This document shows positions 1 to 8,452 of a stretch of DNA of 25,202 nt, piece after piece. Within the stretch, counting starts at the first letter, position 1; the number at the start of each line of letters is the position of its first letter. The stretch comes from Moryella indoligenes. Lineage in GTDB: Bacteria > Bacillota > Clostridia > Lachnospirales > Lachnospiraceae. A program made the translations under genes and the position numbers. The stretch lies in contig NZ_JAUSTO010000021.1 in assembly GCF_030812885.1 (NCBI RefSeq), positions 1 to 25,202 on the forward strand. The letters run 5' to 3'. The notes beneath the pieces are model-generated. The model ran no database searches. It saw nothing but the letters and a program-made list of their open reading frames with translations, and had not been told where the DNA came from.

Positions 1-115
1 CCCGTTTTACTTGGTTTGGTTCTTCTTTTGAAATTCTTTTTAGAATTTTCAGGGTTGTGTGTACTGTCTGATCTTTGATTTTCAAGGTTCTGTGCTGACC
101 TCGCTCGAGGCGAGC
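1..115 (-). other. Transcribed leader, possibly of an rRNA operon
   Basis: This stretch follows the strong minus-strand promoter and holds no convincing gene. It has a small GC palindrome (CTCGC-TCGAG-GCGAG, near 100-114) and then a CCTTGAAAATC segment of the kind seen in Firmicute rRNA leader and spacer regions. That resemblance is from memory and not a proven match. The 112-residue plus-strand reading frame across here is low complexity (F/Y-rich) and not believed. Confidence 0.3.
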
Positions 116-121
116 TTGTAC

Positions 122-150
122 ACTATATCATCGTCTCTTATTTCCGTCAA
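122..150 (-). promoter_or_regulatory. Strong sigma-A promoter firing out of the left edge (rRNA-like)
   Basis: On the minus strand there is a TTGACG -35 box (145-150), a 17-base spacer and a TATAGT -10 box (122-127). The upstream stretch (about 155-195) is almost pure A/T and purine on the minus strand, like an UP element. Expected start is near 115. The transcript would leave the window, so its gene is not visible. Strength and A/T upstream tract are typical of rRNA or tRNA operons; that part is inference. Confidence 0.6.
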
Positions 151-195
151 GGGGTATTTATATTTTTTCTTCTTTTATTTATATTTTCCCTTCTT

Positions 196-765
196 TTATC
201 TGTTTTCCCTCTGCTGCTCTACCTCCTTCATGACCCTATTGGAAATAATATACAGCAATACAAGTATGACTGCTGCAAGCAGTAAAAAGCACGGATTTTG
301 CTCTGCTGCGCGCAATGCCCCGCCAAAAACAGAAAGAGATCCGATCATCACTGCCTTTGCAGGGTATAGAGTCAGAAGAAAACGGCGGCGCGGATAGGCA
401 CAGATCCCAAAAGCAAAGTTCAGAAACGCTGAGGGCGTAAAAGGAAGCATCGCAATCAAAAAGAGCGTGGGCAATCCAATTCGATTTACAAGACAAACTG
501 CCCGGGAGATTCGCTCTCCGCCCAGCAGTCGCCTGACCCAGCGCAGGTCAGAAACCAGATGAAACAGGAGAAATACCACCGTGCAGCCCGCGCAGGTTCC
601 AAGCCAGCTATATAAAAAGCCACGCAGCACTCCAAAAGACGCAACATTCAGCCCCACAACCGCAGTGAGCGGTATGGGCGGGATGATCGCCTCCATCGCT
701 GCAAGAAAAAGCGCAGCGATGGGATCGAGCCCTCTGATTAACTCACTCAGCATCTCCCATATCAT
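196..765 (-). CDS. VTT/DedA-like (TVP38/TMEM64) small membrane protein
   Basis: The product is 189 residues with several hydrophobic segments and begins MIWEMLSELIRGLDP. The pattern of a hydrophobic N-terminal hairpin, a glycine-rich central region and a phenylalanine/proline segment (MLPFTPSAFLNFAFG) matches the VTT (SNARE-associated/DedA-like) superfamily, whose bacterial members are linked to lipid scrambling or undecaprenyl-phosphate recycling. I chose the ATG at 765 because GGAGAGG lies 8 bases upstream and it overlaps the preceding stop as ATGA. A longer open frame runs back to 1206 but is out of phase with the upstream gene and is not coding there. It is the last gene of the ThrE-like operon. 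The substrate is unknown. Confidence 0.7.
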   Translation of the reverse strand: MIWEMLSELIRGLDPIAALFLAAMEAIIPPIPLTAVVGLNVASFGVLRGFLYSWLGTCAGCTVVFLLFHLVSDLRWVRRLLGGERISRAVCLVNRIGLPTLFLIAMLPFTPSAFLNFAFGICAYPRRRFLLTLYPAKAVMIGSLSVFGGALRAAEQNPCFLLLAAVILVLLYIISNRVMKEVEQQRENR

Positions 766-1217
766 CTGTGTTTCCTCTCCCGAAGACGGAGCACATTCCT
801 CCGCATCGCAAAATATGCCCAGACAAGGCTCATTCCTGCTGCAATTCCAAGCGCAAACTGTACCGTAAGCGAACTGTAATGGCGCGCAAGCTCTGCATCT
901 CCCTGCACGGTATAACTCATAGTGTAATAGAGATTTCCTCCCGGAACCAGCGGAAGCAGACCTGGAATCAGAAACAGAGTCGCAGGAGCCCGCTCTTTTC
1001 GCGCAAGCAACTCTGCATACAGTGCAATGGCCACAGCTGCAACGAGACTTGCTATAAATATACTGTCCAGTCTGGAAAGAGACAAAAGATAGACTGCCCA
1101 ACCCCAGAAAGCTCCAATTGCTGCCGGAAGCAGGTGACGCGGCTTCAGCCGAAAGCTCAGAGAAAAGCCGATTGCCAGCGTAAAGGACATAAAAAGCTGC
1201 ACCCACATCTTAGACAT
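762..1217 (-). CDS. Threonine/serine exporter, small subunit (YjjB/ThrE2-like)
   Basis: The product is 151 residues, with four to five hydrophobic segments and the LIPGLLPLVPGGNLYYTMS motif typical of the DUF3815/ThrE C-terminal half. In the family this half pairs with a YjjP-like subunit to export small acids or amino acids (succinate in E. coli YjjPB, threonine in Corynebacterium ThrE). GGGAGG sits 5 bases before the ATG at 1217. It overlaps the upstream YjjP-like gene by 8 bases and the downstream VTT gene by 4, so translation is probably coupled. The substrate cannot be told from sequence. Confidence 0.85.
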   Translation of the reverse strand: MSKMWVQLFMSFTLAIGFSLSFRLKPRHLLPAAIGAFWGWAVYLLSLSRLDSIFIASLVAAVAIALYAELLARKERAPATLFLIPGLLPLVPGGNLYYTMSYTVQGDAELARHYSSLTVQFALGIAAGMSLVWAYFAMRRNVLRLRERKHR

Positions 1218-2016
1218 ATAGACCTCCCATCAGCACGATGGCCGCCATGACTCCGCAGGCTATGGCCCCCGCCCACAGGAAACATTCAACCAGCCGCATC
1301 ACCCCTGAGATTGTATCACCGACAAATATATCTCGCACTGCATTTGTCATGGCGAGTCCTGGAATAAGAAGCATGATATCACCTATCATGATATGATCTG
1401 CATTCAAAAAGGGCAGAAGACGTCCTGCCAGCACGGCTGCAATTCCCAACAGAAAAGATGCAATCAGATTGAACACCACTGTATTGGGAACAATCTCCTG
1501 TGTCTTTCGCTGCACAACGACAATTACCAAACCGAACGCAGCTGCAATCGTCGCGTCTTTAAGGCTCCCGCCAAAAAAGACTGCACAGCTGCCCGCACCG
1601 AGCATTGCGCCAAAAAGTCCGGATAGATTCTCTCTCTCCTTATCACTGATCTCTTCAATGCGCCGCTCCAGCTCCCGCACCGAGCAGGGGGACTCACAAT
1701 AAGAACGACTCAGCGAATTCAGCTCCTCAAAGACAGCAAAATTAATGCCGCTCCTCGGGTGGATCTGCCGGGTCTGCGTCGTCTCTTCCCCATCCGAGAA
1801 TACCATCGTAATCACAATACTGGAGGTAATCACAAAGACATTCATGCGCCGTGCACCATAGGCGCGCCCCATACGCTCCAGCGTATCCTCCACGCGACTC
1901 ACCTCTGCACCACAGGAGAGCAGAAGTTCCCCGAGATCCATCAGCTGATGAAGCAGAAAGCTCCGCTCCCGCTCCAGTTTTTTTTCTCTATCCAATGCCT
2001 CTGTGATATACTGCAT
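1210..2016 (-). CDS. Threonine/serine exporter, large subunit (YjjP/ThrE-like, DUF1212)
   Basis: The product is about 268 residues. The N-terminal half is soluble and carries the family signature (LLSCGAEVSRVEDTLERM, then a VFVITSSIVIT stretch). The C-terminal half has about five hydrophobic segments, including LLIPGLAMTNAVRDIFVGD. Together with the YjjB-like partner it would form one inner-membrane exporter of dicarboxylate or hydroxy amino acid type. The open frame starts at 2028, but GGAG lies 6 bases before the ATG at 2016, which I prefer. It is the first gene of a three-gene operon; a weak promoter candidate lies near 2191-2217. Confidence 0.88.
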   Translation of the reverse strand: MQYITEALDREKKLERERSFLLHQLMDLGELLLSCGAEVSRVEDTLERMGRAYGARRMNVFVITSSIVITMVFSDGEETTQTRQIHPRSGINFAVFEELNSLSRSYCESPCSVRELERRIEEISDKERENLSGLFGAMLGAGSCAVFFGGSLKDATIAAAFGLVIVVVQRKTQEIVPNTVVFNLIASFLLGIAAVLAGRLLPFLNADHIMIGDIMLLIPGLAMTNAVRDIFVGDTISGVMRLVECFLWAGAIACGVMAAIVLMGGLYV

Positions 2017-2190
2017 CGTTCTCTCCATCCCGGTACCAGCATTCCAAGAATACCCGAGAGTACTCCTCCCCCATTCCGCACTCCCATCCTTCCCGTGGCG
2101 TCACTTCGTGCCCCATGGCGGCGGGTCATAAACCCTTTTTCACTCCAGCGGGCAAGCACGCCGTATGAAAAAGCCTTTGACTTTGATATC

Positions 2191-2217
2191 ATTTTATCAC
2201 AGAAGGGGATTTTACAA
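2191..2217 (-). promoter_or_regulatory. Candidate promoter for the ThrE-like operon
   Basis: Minus-strand TTGTAA (2212-2217) and TAAAAT (2191-2196) are separated by 15 bases, shorter than ideal. It lies about 175 bases before the YjjP-like start. The 2029-2190 leader is otherwise empty: the open frame running through it (1941-2273) has atypical residue composition and no family resemblance. Confidence 0.3.
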
Positions 2218-2235
2218 CAGCGGGCGGATACAAAC

Positions 2236-2269
2236 GGCCGACGCCACAGATTACTCCACGGCATCGGCC
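2236..2269 (-). terminator. Likely terminator of the iron operon
   Basis: A 10-base-pair stem (GGCCGATGCC with GGCGTCGGCC, one G-U pair) with a 14-base loop starts about 20 bases after the stop of the last operon gene. On the minus strand it is followed by GTTTGT, a weak T tract. Intrinsic termination is plausible but imperfect. Confidence 0.5.
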
Positions 2270-2289
2270 ACAATTGATATATTCAAAAA

Positions 2290-3492
2290 TCAGTCATTTT
2301 CCCGGCTCACAAGCGCCAGCTCCTTCTGATTCAGCTCGCGCAATGAAAAAATCGCTGCGAGCGGGCCCATTAGCGTACCCACGAGCAGTGCCGCGGCAAA
2401 GAGCAGCAGAAACACAGAAACTCCCGGTGTCAGGAAAGGCATACGCAGAAGCTTACTGAAGGCCGGTCCGAAGAGCAGAGCCACCGCAGCCCCCAGCACA
2501 GTTCCGCAGAACGCGCCCCCCGCATTGATGAGCAGGATCTCCGTAAGACATATCGCTCTCAGCTTTTTTCTCCCGGCTCCCAGCACGCGCAAAGTGGCAA
2601 ATTCCCGGCGGCGCTCCCGCAAGCTTATAGAATAAACCAGCATCAGCACAACAAAGCTCAGCAGCCAGAGCAGCGCGATAAGTACATACACATAGAAAAG
2701 CAGATTCTGAAGATTTGCAGAGACCTCCGACATCATCTGCTTGGAGAGCAGCGGATAGACCCCCTCTCCCCGGAATTCCTCTGTAACAGCGGTCTGCACT
2801 GCCTTCGGGTCCGCGTCCTTCTGCAATCGCACCATTACTGAGGAAATCAGTCTCTCATCCTCCGCAACAGGAGTTTCCAGAAGCTTTTGAAACTCTGAGG
2901 CCAGAACTCGCGTTGTCTCCATGTCCATAAACACAGAAGTATCGAAGCCCATTCCGGTTTTTGCAAGTCTTCCCTTGATCTTGAAGGGCCTTCCGAAAAA
3001 TTTTACCTCCGAATTGTAAGTCCCCTCAATGCTCGCACCGACAATGATCTCTCCCTCCTTCAGCGGCAGCTTCACCTGTGAGCTCAGCCACGGAACCACC
3101 GAAAAATCCGTGTCAAAATCCACCCCGATGAGCTGCAGCGGGTAGGAACAGCAGCCCGCGGAGAGTGTCGCGAGAAAGATCTGCGGCGAGGCCTCCTCCA
3201 CTCCCGGAAGCGCGCGCACGCGCTCCGCAACGCTCTGATCAAAGAAAAAGCTGTTGGGCTCCCCGCGAAGAATAGCCCCCGTAATCTTTGAATCATACCC
3301 CTCCGGGACAACAATCAGATCTGCTCCCATGCGCCCGGAGAGCGAATGAATTCCATTTTTAAGACTCAGGATCAAAAAACTGCTGAGAAACAGCACAAAG
3401 CAAAGTATCGCCGTGAGCGCCATGAGCCCGTATGCGCGCCCCGGCTTATTCCTGATATTTCGTCTTGCGAGCCCCATAGCGCCAAGTCCCAT
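2290..3492 (-). CDS. FtsX/MacB-type ABC permease (iron operon, third permease)
   Basis: The product is 400 residues with MacB/FtsX topology: one membrane segment at about residues 20-43, a large extracytoplasmic domain (about 50-260), then three membrane segments near the C terminus. The SLRERRREFATLRVLGA segment is the conserved cytoplasmic loop that contacts the ATPase. It begins after a GAGGGGG ribosome site and sits 42 bases after the FMN-binding lipoprotein gene, so it closes the iron operon. Its closest relation to the operon's other two permeases was not tested. The operon has two ATPases and three permeases, and this one may pair with the ATPase at 10591-11289. That pairing is inference. 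Confidence 0.85.
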   Translation of the reverse strand: MGLGAMGLARRNIRNKPGRAYGLMALTAILCFVLFLSSFLILSLKNGIHSLSGRMGADLIVVPEGYDSKITGAILRGEPNSFFFDQSVAERVRALPGVEEASPQIFLATLSAGCCSYPLQLIGVDFDTDFSVVPWLSSQVKLPLKEGEIIVGASIEGTYNSEVKFFGRPFKIKGRLAKTGMGFDTSVFMDMETTRVLASEFQKLLETPVAEDERLISSVMVRLQKDADPKAVQTAVTEEFRGEGVYPLLSKQMMSEVSANLQNLLFYVYVLIALLWLLSFVVLMLVYSISLRERRREFATLRVLGAGRKKLRAICLTEILLINAGGAFCGTVLGAAVALLFGPAFSKLLRMPFLTPGVSVFLLLFAAALLVGTLMGPLAAIFSLRELNQKELALVSREND

Positions 3493-3534
3493 GCTGTTTT
3501 CCCCCTCTCTTTTTAATATATTTCCACTCGGATA

Positions 3535-3969
3535 TCACTCCGCTGCCTTCAGCGCCTCGCGCGCAGCCTGCACGAAGGCATCATGAGAAAGCGTGGCACC
3601 ACTGATGGAATCCACACCGTCCGGCGTCTGTGCGGCAATCAGCATTTCCGGAAACTTTGCCGTATTCTCCACCGAAGCCTGCGCGATTCTGTACAATCCG
3701 GGATTGGTTGCCCCCTCCGAGGCCTTTCCATACTCCTTCCCTTTCTCGCTTCCATCCTTATCCAGATTCTGCATTTCTACTGCCGCAATCTTTCCTCCGG
3801 AAACCGTAATATCCAGACGTATGATTCCGCCGATTTCCTCCGGCACTGCCTCTGCACTGTAGTGGCCATCCTTATAATGCGGTACCGTATTCTCCTGCTT
3901 TTTTCCGCCGCAGGCAGAGAGCAGACAGATAACGAGGATGATGCCGGCACAGAGCGATTTCTTCATCAT
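3535..3969 (-). CDS. FMN-binding lipoprotein (covalent flavin carrier)
   Basis: The product is 144 residues. It has a lipoprotein signal ending LLSAC with Cys20 as the lipid site, then a single FMN_bind domain. Near the C terminus DSISGAT (residues 120-126) matches the ApbE flavinylation motif, with Thr126 as the expected FMN attachment site. In the family these domains carry electrons outside the membrane. The open frame reaches 3996 in ATGA overlap with the ATPase, but GGAAGG is placed about 9 bases before the ATGATG at 3969, which gives a proper signal peptide. It lies inside the iron operon, where P19-type systems usually have thioredoxin-like proteins, so a redox role in iron release or reduction is likely. 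No ApbE or membrane electron donor is in the window. Confidence 0.88.
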   Translation of the reverse strand: MMKKSLCAGIILVICLLSACGGKKQENTVPHYKDGHYSAEAVPEEIGGIIRLDITVSGGKIAAVEMQNLDKDGSEKGKEYGKASEGATNPGLYRIAQASVENTAKFPEMLIAAQTPDGVDSISGATLSHDAFVQAAREALKAAE

Positions 3970-3992
3970 AATACACGCCTTCCTTTCTGTAC

Positions 3993-4703
3993 TCATGCTC
4001 CAAAATCTGCAAACGCTCCTGCCGTGACGACAGGCCGCTGCCTTTTCTTCTTCTCCTCACGGGCGATGCGCCCATGCTCCAGTACCACCATGCGCTCCGC
4101 CTCATCCCCCACCTCCGGGTCGTGCGTGACTACAATGATCGTACTTCCCGCATTATGAAGCTTTTCAAATATATCCATCACAATAAATTCATTTTTCTCG
4201 TCCAGATTTCCCGTCGGCTCATCCGCCAGGAGTAAAGCCGGATGATTAATCAGGGCACGGGCAATACATACACGCTGCTGTTCTCCTCCCGAGAGCTGGT
4301 TCGGCAGATGCTTTGCCCGCTCAGCAAGCCCCACTGCTGCCAGCGCTTCCATCGCCTCCTCCTCGTCCGGCATGGAGTGATAGTACTGTGCCATCATGAC
4401 ATTTTCCAGCGCAGTCAGATAATTCACCAGATGAAACTGCTGAAATACCAGACCGATCTTATCCCTGCGGATGCCGGTGAGCTCGCGCGGTGAGAGCCGC
4501 GACACATCCGTGCCATCCAGAATCACCTCACCTACAGACGGCTTATCCATGCCGCCTATGATATTCATCATTGTCGTCTTTCCACTGCCGGAGGGGCCCA
4601 TGATCGCAAGCCACTCTCCCTTTTCCACCCGGAGATTAATGCTGTCGAGCGCCTTTAACTCCCCGTAGATTTTTGAAACATCTCTCAGTGTCAGTATATC
4701 CAT
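3993..4703 (-). CDS. ABC transporter ATPase, MacB/LolD type (iron operon)
   Basis: The product is 236 residues with Walker A GPSGSGKTT (about 36-44), Q-loop VFQQF, signature LSGGEQQR (137-144), Walker B LLLADEP (157-163), and the H-loop histidine in VVTHD. This is the mechanotransmission-type ATPase that works with FtsX/MacB permeases. It lies 21 bases after the permease gene at 4725-5876, so it most likely powers the two permeases just upstream. In Campylobacter the equivalent genes beside P19 are also two permeases and one ATPase. The C-terminal tail (EEKKKRQRP and after) is an extension without a known motif. Confidence 0.93.
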   Translation of the reverse strand: MDILTLRDVSKIYGELKALDSINLRVEKGEWLAIMGPSGSGKTTMMNIIGGMDKPSVGEVILDGTDVSRLSPRELTGIRRDKIGLVFQQFHLVNYLTALENVMMAQYYHSMPDEEEAMEALAAVGLAERAKHLPNQLSGGEQQRVCIARALINHPALLLADEPTGNLDEKNEFIVMDIFEKLHNAGSTIIVVTHDPEVGDEAERMVVLEHGRIAREEKKKRQRPVVTAGAFADFGA

Positions 4704-4724
4704 AGTGTTCTCATCTCCTCTGTA

Positions 4725-5876
4725 TTACTCCCCGCGCAGCACCAGTGCGGGATCTATATCCACCGTCTTGCTCACCGGTACCAGGCAGGCTGCTACCGTG
4801 ATCACAACAGAAACCAGCACTGTGACCGGGAGCAGGGGCAAAAGAAAGCTCACCTCACGCGAAAACACACTGAGGCTCACACGGAGCGCAAAGAGATAGC
4901 CAAAGCCTGCACCCAGCAGTCCCCCGAATGCACCGAGCATAATCCCCTCTCCGAGAAAATCCGTGACAACACTCTGGTTGGAGGCCCCCAGAGCCTTTTT
5001 TAAACCGATCTCCCGCCTCCGCTCCGTAACCACTGCCATCATGGTGGTTGATACGCATATCATCATGATGCAAAGCACGATCACCGTGACAATCCAGACA
5101 AGGGACTGCAGCTTCTTTAGCACTGTGTCCTGCGAGGCTGTGACGCGCCGCACTGTCTGCGGCAGCAGAGAAGCATCCCGCGAGGCGATATGCTCCACCA
5201 GCTGCTGAAGCTCCGCCTGATCCGCCTCCACGCTGCATTCCACAACATCCAGATCCCGTTCTCCTATGATGGAATGCAGATCTTGAAGGCTCATGAAGAT
5301 CAGAGATTCTTCCTCGCCCCCCGTAGTGACAGTCCCGGATACAGTAAAATCTGTCGCTGTCTCGGAGCCGTCCCCCTTCGGCGTATTGACCGTAAACTTA
5401 TCTCCGACAGAGAGCCCGATTGCCTTTGCAATCTCATGCCCAAGCAATACCTCTCTGGAACTCTCCGGCCAGCTTCCGTGTATCAGCCAATAGGGGCCGT
5501 TGCTTCTTGCCCCATCCATGTCTGTGCCCGCGATGATATAGGGCTGCTCGTTGATCTTTGCATTCTGATAAATATAGGGAGCGACGCCGACAAGCTTCTC
5601 CTCCGGAATACTCTCGCGTATCTCCTCAAGCTGTGCTTCCGTGATTTTCTTCTCCGTGTCCGCAGGCATGACCAGCATGTTTGCGCCGTAAGAACGGAAT
5701 TCCTTTCCCATCTGCCGCGGAATATCATAGTAAATAGTCACAAGCCCCGAGAGTACCGTGGCTCCCATGGCGATCGCGAGCAGAGCTGTGACCATGCGTG
5801 AACGCCTGCGGGACAGAGAGGCCGTGACCATACGCCAGTACATGGCCCTCCGGGTGATTTTCTTCTTATTTTCCAT
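4725..5876 (-). CDS. FtsX/MacB-type ABC permease (iron operon, second permease)
   Basis: The product is 383 residues. The first membrane segment is at about 28-50 and is followed by a large extracytoplasmic domain. Three membrane segments occupy the last 130 residues, with the conserved TERRREIGLKKALGAS loop between them. The start overlaps the end of the upstream permease gene by 11 bases, so the two are probably made together as a heterodimer. It resembles the Cj1661/Cj1662-like permeases of P19 iron loci by context and architecture. What it moves, or whether it only transmits force to outer proteins, is not known from the sequence. Confidence 0.9.
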   Translation of the reverse strand: MENKKKITRRAMYWRMVTASLSRRRSRMVTALLAIAMGATVLSGLVTIYYDIPRQMGKEFRSYGANMLVMPADTEKKITEAQLEEIRESIPEEKLVGVAPYIYQNAKINEQPYIIAGTDMDGARSNGPYWLIHGSWPESSREVLLGHEIAKAIGLSVGDKFTVNTPKGDGSETATDFTVSGTVTTGGEEESLIFMSLQDLHSIIGERDLDVVECSVEADQAELQQLVEHIASRDASLLPQTVRRVTASQDTVLKKLQSLVWIVTVIVLCIMMICVSTTMMAVVTERRREIGLKKALGASNQSVVTDFLGEGIMLGAFGGLLGAGFGYLFALRVSLSVFSREVSFLLPLLPVTVLVSVVITVAACLVPVSKTVDIDPALVLRGE

Positions 5877-7149
5877 GCAGCACCTCCGTCGGATTCAGAT
5901 GCAGAAGATAACGTATCGCCGGAATGCTTCCGAGCAGAGTCACAAAGAAAATCAATATGACGACGATGGGAATGACCATGGCAGTCGGAGGAATCGAGGA
6001 ACCAAATACGCTGAATCCGATCACCTGCGTGAGCAGCAACCCAACAAAGTAACCGATCACGCCTCCGAAAACGCCTGTGATCATAATCTCTGTGAGTATC
6101 GTTCCTATGATGCGTCCGTTTTCTGCCCCCAGAGCCTTCTGAAGACCAATCTCCGTGCGCCGCTCCATAACTCCGGCTGTGACAAGATTCGAAATACCAA
6201 GCGCCGAACCGATGAGACTCAGAATCGTGATCAGCACCATGAGCAAGGTCGTCTTGTTCAGAATATCTCCCTCCGACTCCGCCACCTGACGTATAGGCTT
6301 CGCCACAGAATCTGTGATAACCTCCTGAATCTGATAGCAGATCGCGCTGACATAGGCCGTGCAGTACCAGACTTCCCATTCCTTCACCGTGAGACTGAGC
6401 GGATTTCTGGCAGCCTTCCGAGCCAGATCATTGTCCGGCGTTGTGAGTGCACTCACCTCTATGCTGCTCACGACATTATCCCTACCGGCAAAGGCCTGTG
6501 CAATCTTCAGTGGCGCATAGATATACTGATCTTCATCACTTCCGGCACTGAAGATCCCCTTCACTATCACTGTCTTCGTGAGCTGAGGCGAACTGAGCTC
6601 TATTCTGTCCCCGACGCTATAATTATTGCGGAGCGCATAGACTGCGCCCAGCAGCACCGCATCCTCGTCCGTATCCTCAAGCCACTCCCCCTGAAGTTCC
6701 CACCAGCTTTTCAGCTTCCTCATCCCGGTGTCCAGAGACTCCCCGGTCGGCAGATTCATATGATGTGCAAACCATGTCCCAACAAGTCGTGTGCTCTTCG
6801 CATCTCCGTCCGCCTTCACCCATGTATTAAAATAGGGCGTATAATCCACAATATTGAAGGCCCAGAAGATGGTCTTGATGTTTCCGAGCTCATCCTCCTT
6901 CAGGTACTCCTGCGCCTGTCCCTCCTGTTCTCTGACGCCATAAATATCACCGAGAAGCGAGGCTCCCTTCGGCACCACATTGATATTCGCGCCATAGGTC
7001 TTCAGCTCCTGATTCACCTTATCTCCGACGCCGAGCATCGTGTTTAACATGGAGGTGGAGAGGCATACGCCCAGCGCGATTGTAAAGGCAATCATCAGCA
7101 TCTTGCTCTTCTGCCGGAAGATTGCCCCCGAAATCATTCGTAAAAACAT
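5866..7149 (-). CDS. FtsX/MacB-type ABC permease (iron operon, first permease)
   Basis: The product is 427 residues with the same plan: an N-terminal membrane segment (about 15-38), a long extracytoplasmic domain, and three C-terminal membrane segments. The MERRTEIGLQKALGAE loop is nearly the same as in its neighbour, which supports duplication and a heterodimeric channel. AAGGAG lies just before the ATG at 7149. It follows the DUF2318 gene by 26 bases and overlaps the next permease. Its outer domain contains a tryptophan-rich stretch near residues 155-165 (KLKSWWELQGEW) that could contact the lipoproteins of this operon. That last point is speculation. Confidence 0.9.
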   Translation of the reverse strand: MFLRMISGAIFRQKSKMLMIAFTIALGVCLSTSMLNTMLGVGDKVNQELKTYGANINVVPKGASLLGDIYGVREQEGQAQEYLKEDELGNIKTIFWAFNIVDYTPYFNTWVKADGDAKSTRLVGTWFAHHMNLPTGESLDTGMRKLKSWWELQGEWLEDTDEDAVLLGAVYALRNNYSVGDRIELSSPQLTKTVIVKGIFSAGSDEDQYIYAPLKIAQAFAGRDNVVSSIEVSALTTPDNDLARKAARNPLSLTVKEWEVWYCTAYVSAICYQIQEVITDSVAKPIRQVAESEGDILNKTTLLMVLITILSLIGSALGISNLVTAGVMERRTEIGLQKALGAENGRIIGTILTEIMITGVFGGVIGYFVGLLLTQVIGFSVFGSSIPPTAMVIPIVVILIFFVTLLGSIPAIRYLLHLNPTEVLHGK

Positions 7150-7175
7150 CCTTTTCTCCTTATCCGGCCCGCACG

Positions 7176-8417
7176 CTAACGAAATACATAAGACAGAGAA
7201 TCGAGCTCCGCTGTCTCTATCTTCAGCTTCTGATCATGAACCATATACTTAAACGGTATGGGGTTGCATCCTCCTGCAAAGCCTATGGTTCCCTTGTTCA
7301 TCACGACGTCACAGAGCTTGCAGACCACCTGATCCTTTCGCTCAAAGTACCCGCTCGGCCCGCAGATCTCACAGGCATCCAGCCCGACGCCATAGGAGCC
7401 GGGAGCTTTTTTGATCACAATAAAGCGCATCTCGATATTGTCTGAAGCCGTATAGAGATAGCGATGCAGATGCCCGTCCTCCAGATCCTCAAGCGGAACG
7501 ACAATCATCCCATCCTCCATTGTGTAATTCTCCGGTGCGGAGAGCGGAACCTCCCGTCCCGCATAGCTCTTCACCGCAGTGATGGATAACAGATCCGTCA
7601 CAATAAGCAGCAGAAAAAACTGTGCCCATTGTCTCCTCTTGCGCTTAACGTAGCGAAGCTTTCGAAGCTCCGCGCGATTGCGGTACGGCTCTGTGATTTT
7701 CATATTGTTCTTCCAGAGCAGCAGCGGCACAATCGCCAACAGTGCAAATTGAAGGAAATCAAAGTATGCTGCATGATTGATGATCCATGCGAGCCCCGCA
7801 AAAATCCACGGTTTCCGGGGTATAAGCCGCAGTGAATAGAGGCGCTGCACAATCACTGTAAGCTGGGTAAGCCCACGAATTATGAGCAACAGCCCTACAG
7901 AGGCAGTGAGCTCAGTTTCGGTTAAGCTCTCGCCGCAGCGATACACCGCAAGACCAGAGAGCAGCATGAGGAGCAGTGCCAGCGCATAGCCGATGATGCG
8001 AAACAGCACCGTTGTACTGACTGCACTCTCTCCGTAATAAACAAAAGAGTTCAACTGCGAGAGCACCGGTGGCAGATAGTAAAAAAAAGAGCTGATACAG
8101 TAGACAGAAAGAAATACCGTAAAGAGACACTCAAAGAGCCACTCCCATCTGACAAGCATGCGCCGCTTCAGTGCCATGAGCAGCAGAAGCCCCAGAAGCG
8201 ATGCCACAACAGGAATCATGCTGAAAAAACTGAGTGAGGTCCGATTGATAAAATTTGGAATACTCCGGATAATCGCCGATACCGCAGCAGCTGCAACCCC
8301 TGCCGCAAGACAGAACAGAAGTACAATCCGCTTCTTCATCTCCCCGCGCGTCCTGTAATAGGCAAAGAGTATTCCCATCAGGGCGGCAAAGGAAATCCCT
8401 GTCTCCATTATTTTCAC
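7176..8417 (-). CDS. DUF2318 membrane protein with Cys-rich metal-binding tail
   Basis: The product is about 413 residues. The first 280 hold roughly eight hydrophobic segments. The C-terminal outer domain has the DUF2318 signature with Cys349-x-x-Cys352, Cys366-x-x-Cys369 and the TIGFAGGCNPIPF motif around Cys384. In Campylobacter (Cj1660) and Fet loci a DUF2318 protein is encoded beside P19 and the FTR1 permease. It is taken to help deliver or redox-handle iron, but its mechanism is not settled. The earliest standard start is GTG at 8417, which has no ribosome site at a workable distance. GGAGG is instead 7 bases before an in-frame ATT at 8432. Homologues often begin a few residues earlier, so the true start may be that ATT. 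Confidence 0.88.
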   Translation of the reverse strand: MKIMETGISFAALMGILFAYYRTRGEMKKRIVLLFCLAAGVAAAAVSAIIRSIPNFINRTSLSFFSMIPVVASLLGLLLLMALKRRMLVRWEWLFECLFTVFLSVYCISSFFYYLPPVLSQLNSFVYYGESAVSTTVLFRIIGYALALLLMLLSGLAVYRCGESLTETELTASVGLLLIIRGLTQLTVIVQRLYSLRLIPRKPWIFAGLAWIINHAAYFDFLQFALLAIVPLLLWKNNMKITEPYRNRAELRKLRYVKRKRRQWAQFFLLLIVTDLLSITAVKSYAGREVPLSAPENYTMEDGMIVVPLEDLEDGHLHRYLYTASDNIEMRFIVIKKAPGSYGVGLDACEICGPSGYFERKDQVVCKLCDVVMNKGTIGFAGGCNPIPFKYMVHDQKLKIETAELDSLSYVFR

Positions 8418-8452
8418 AAAAATCTTAAGAATATGCTCACCTCCGCATCACA

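Noticed and set aside
59..397. A 112-residue plus-strand open frame at the left edge
   Set aside because: It reads through the A/T-rich promoter tract and the VTT gene; long Phe/Tyr runs come from the T-rich DNA.
1941..2273. A 110-residue minus-strand open frame before the ThrE-like operon
   Set aside because: It overlaps the YjjP-like gene in another frame, has odd composition (Trp, Arg, Gly rich) and no ribosome site.
5758..7047. A 429-residue plus-strand open frame
   Set aside because: It is the mirror of the permease gene, rich in Arg/His/Cys, and has no motif.
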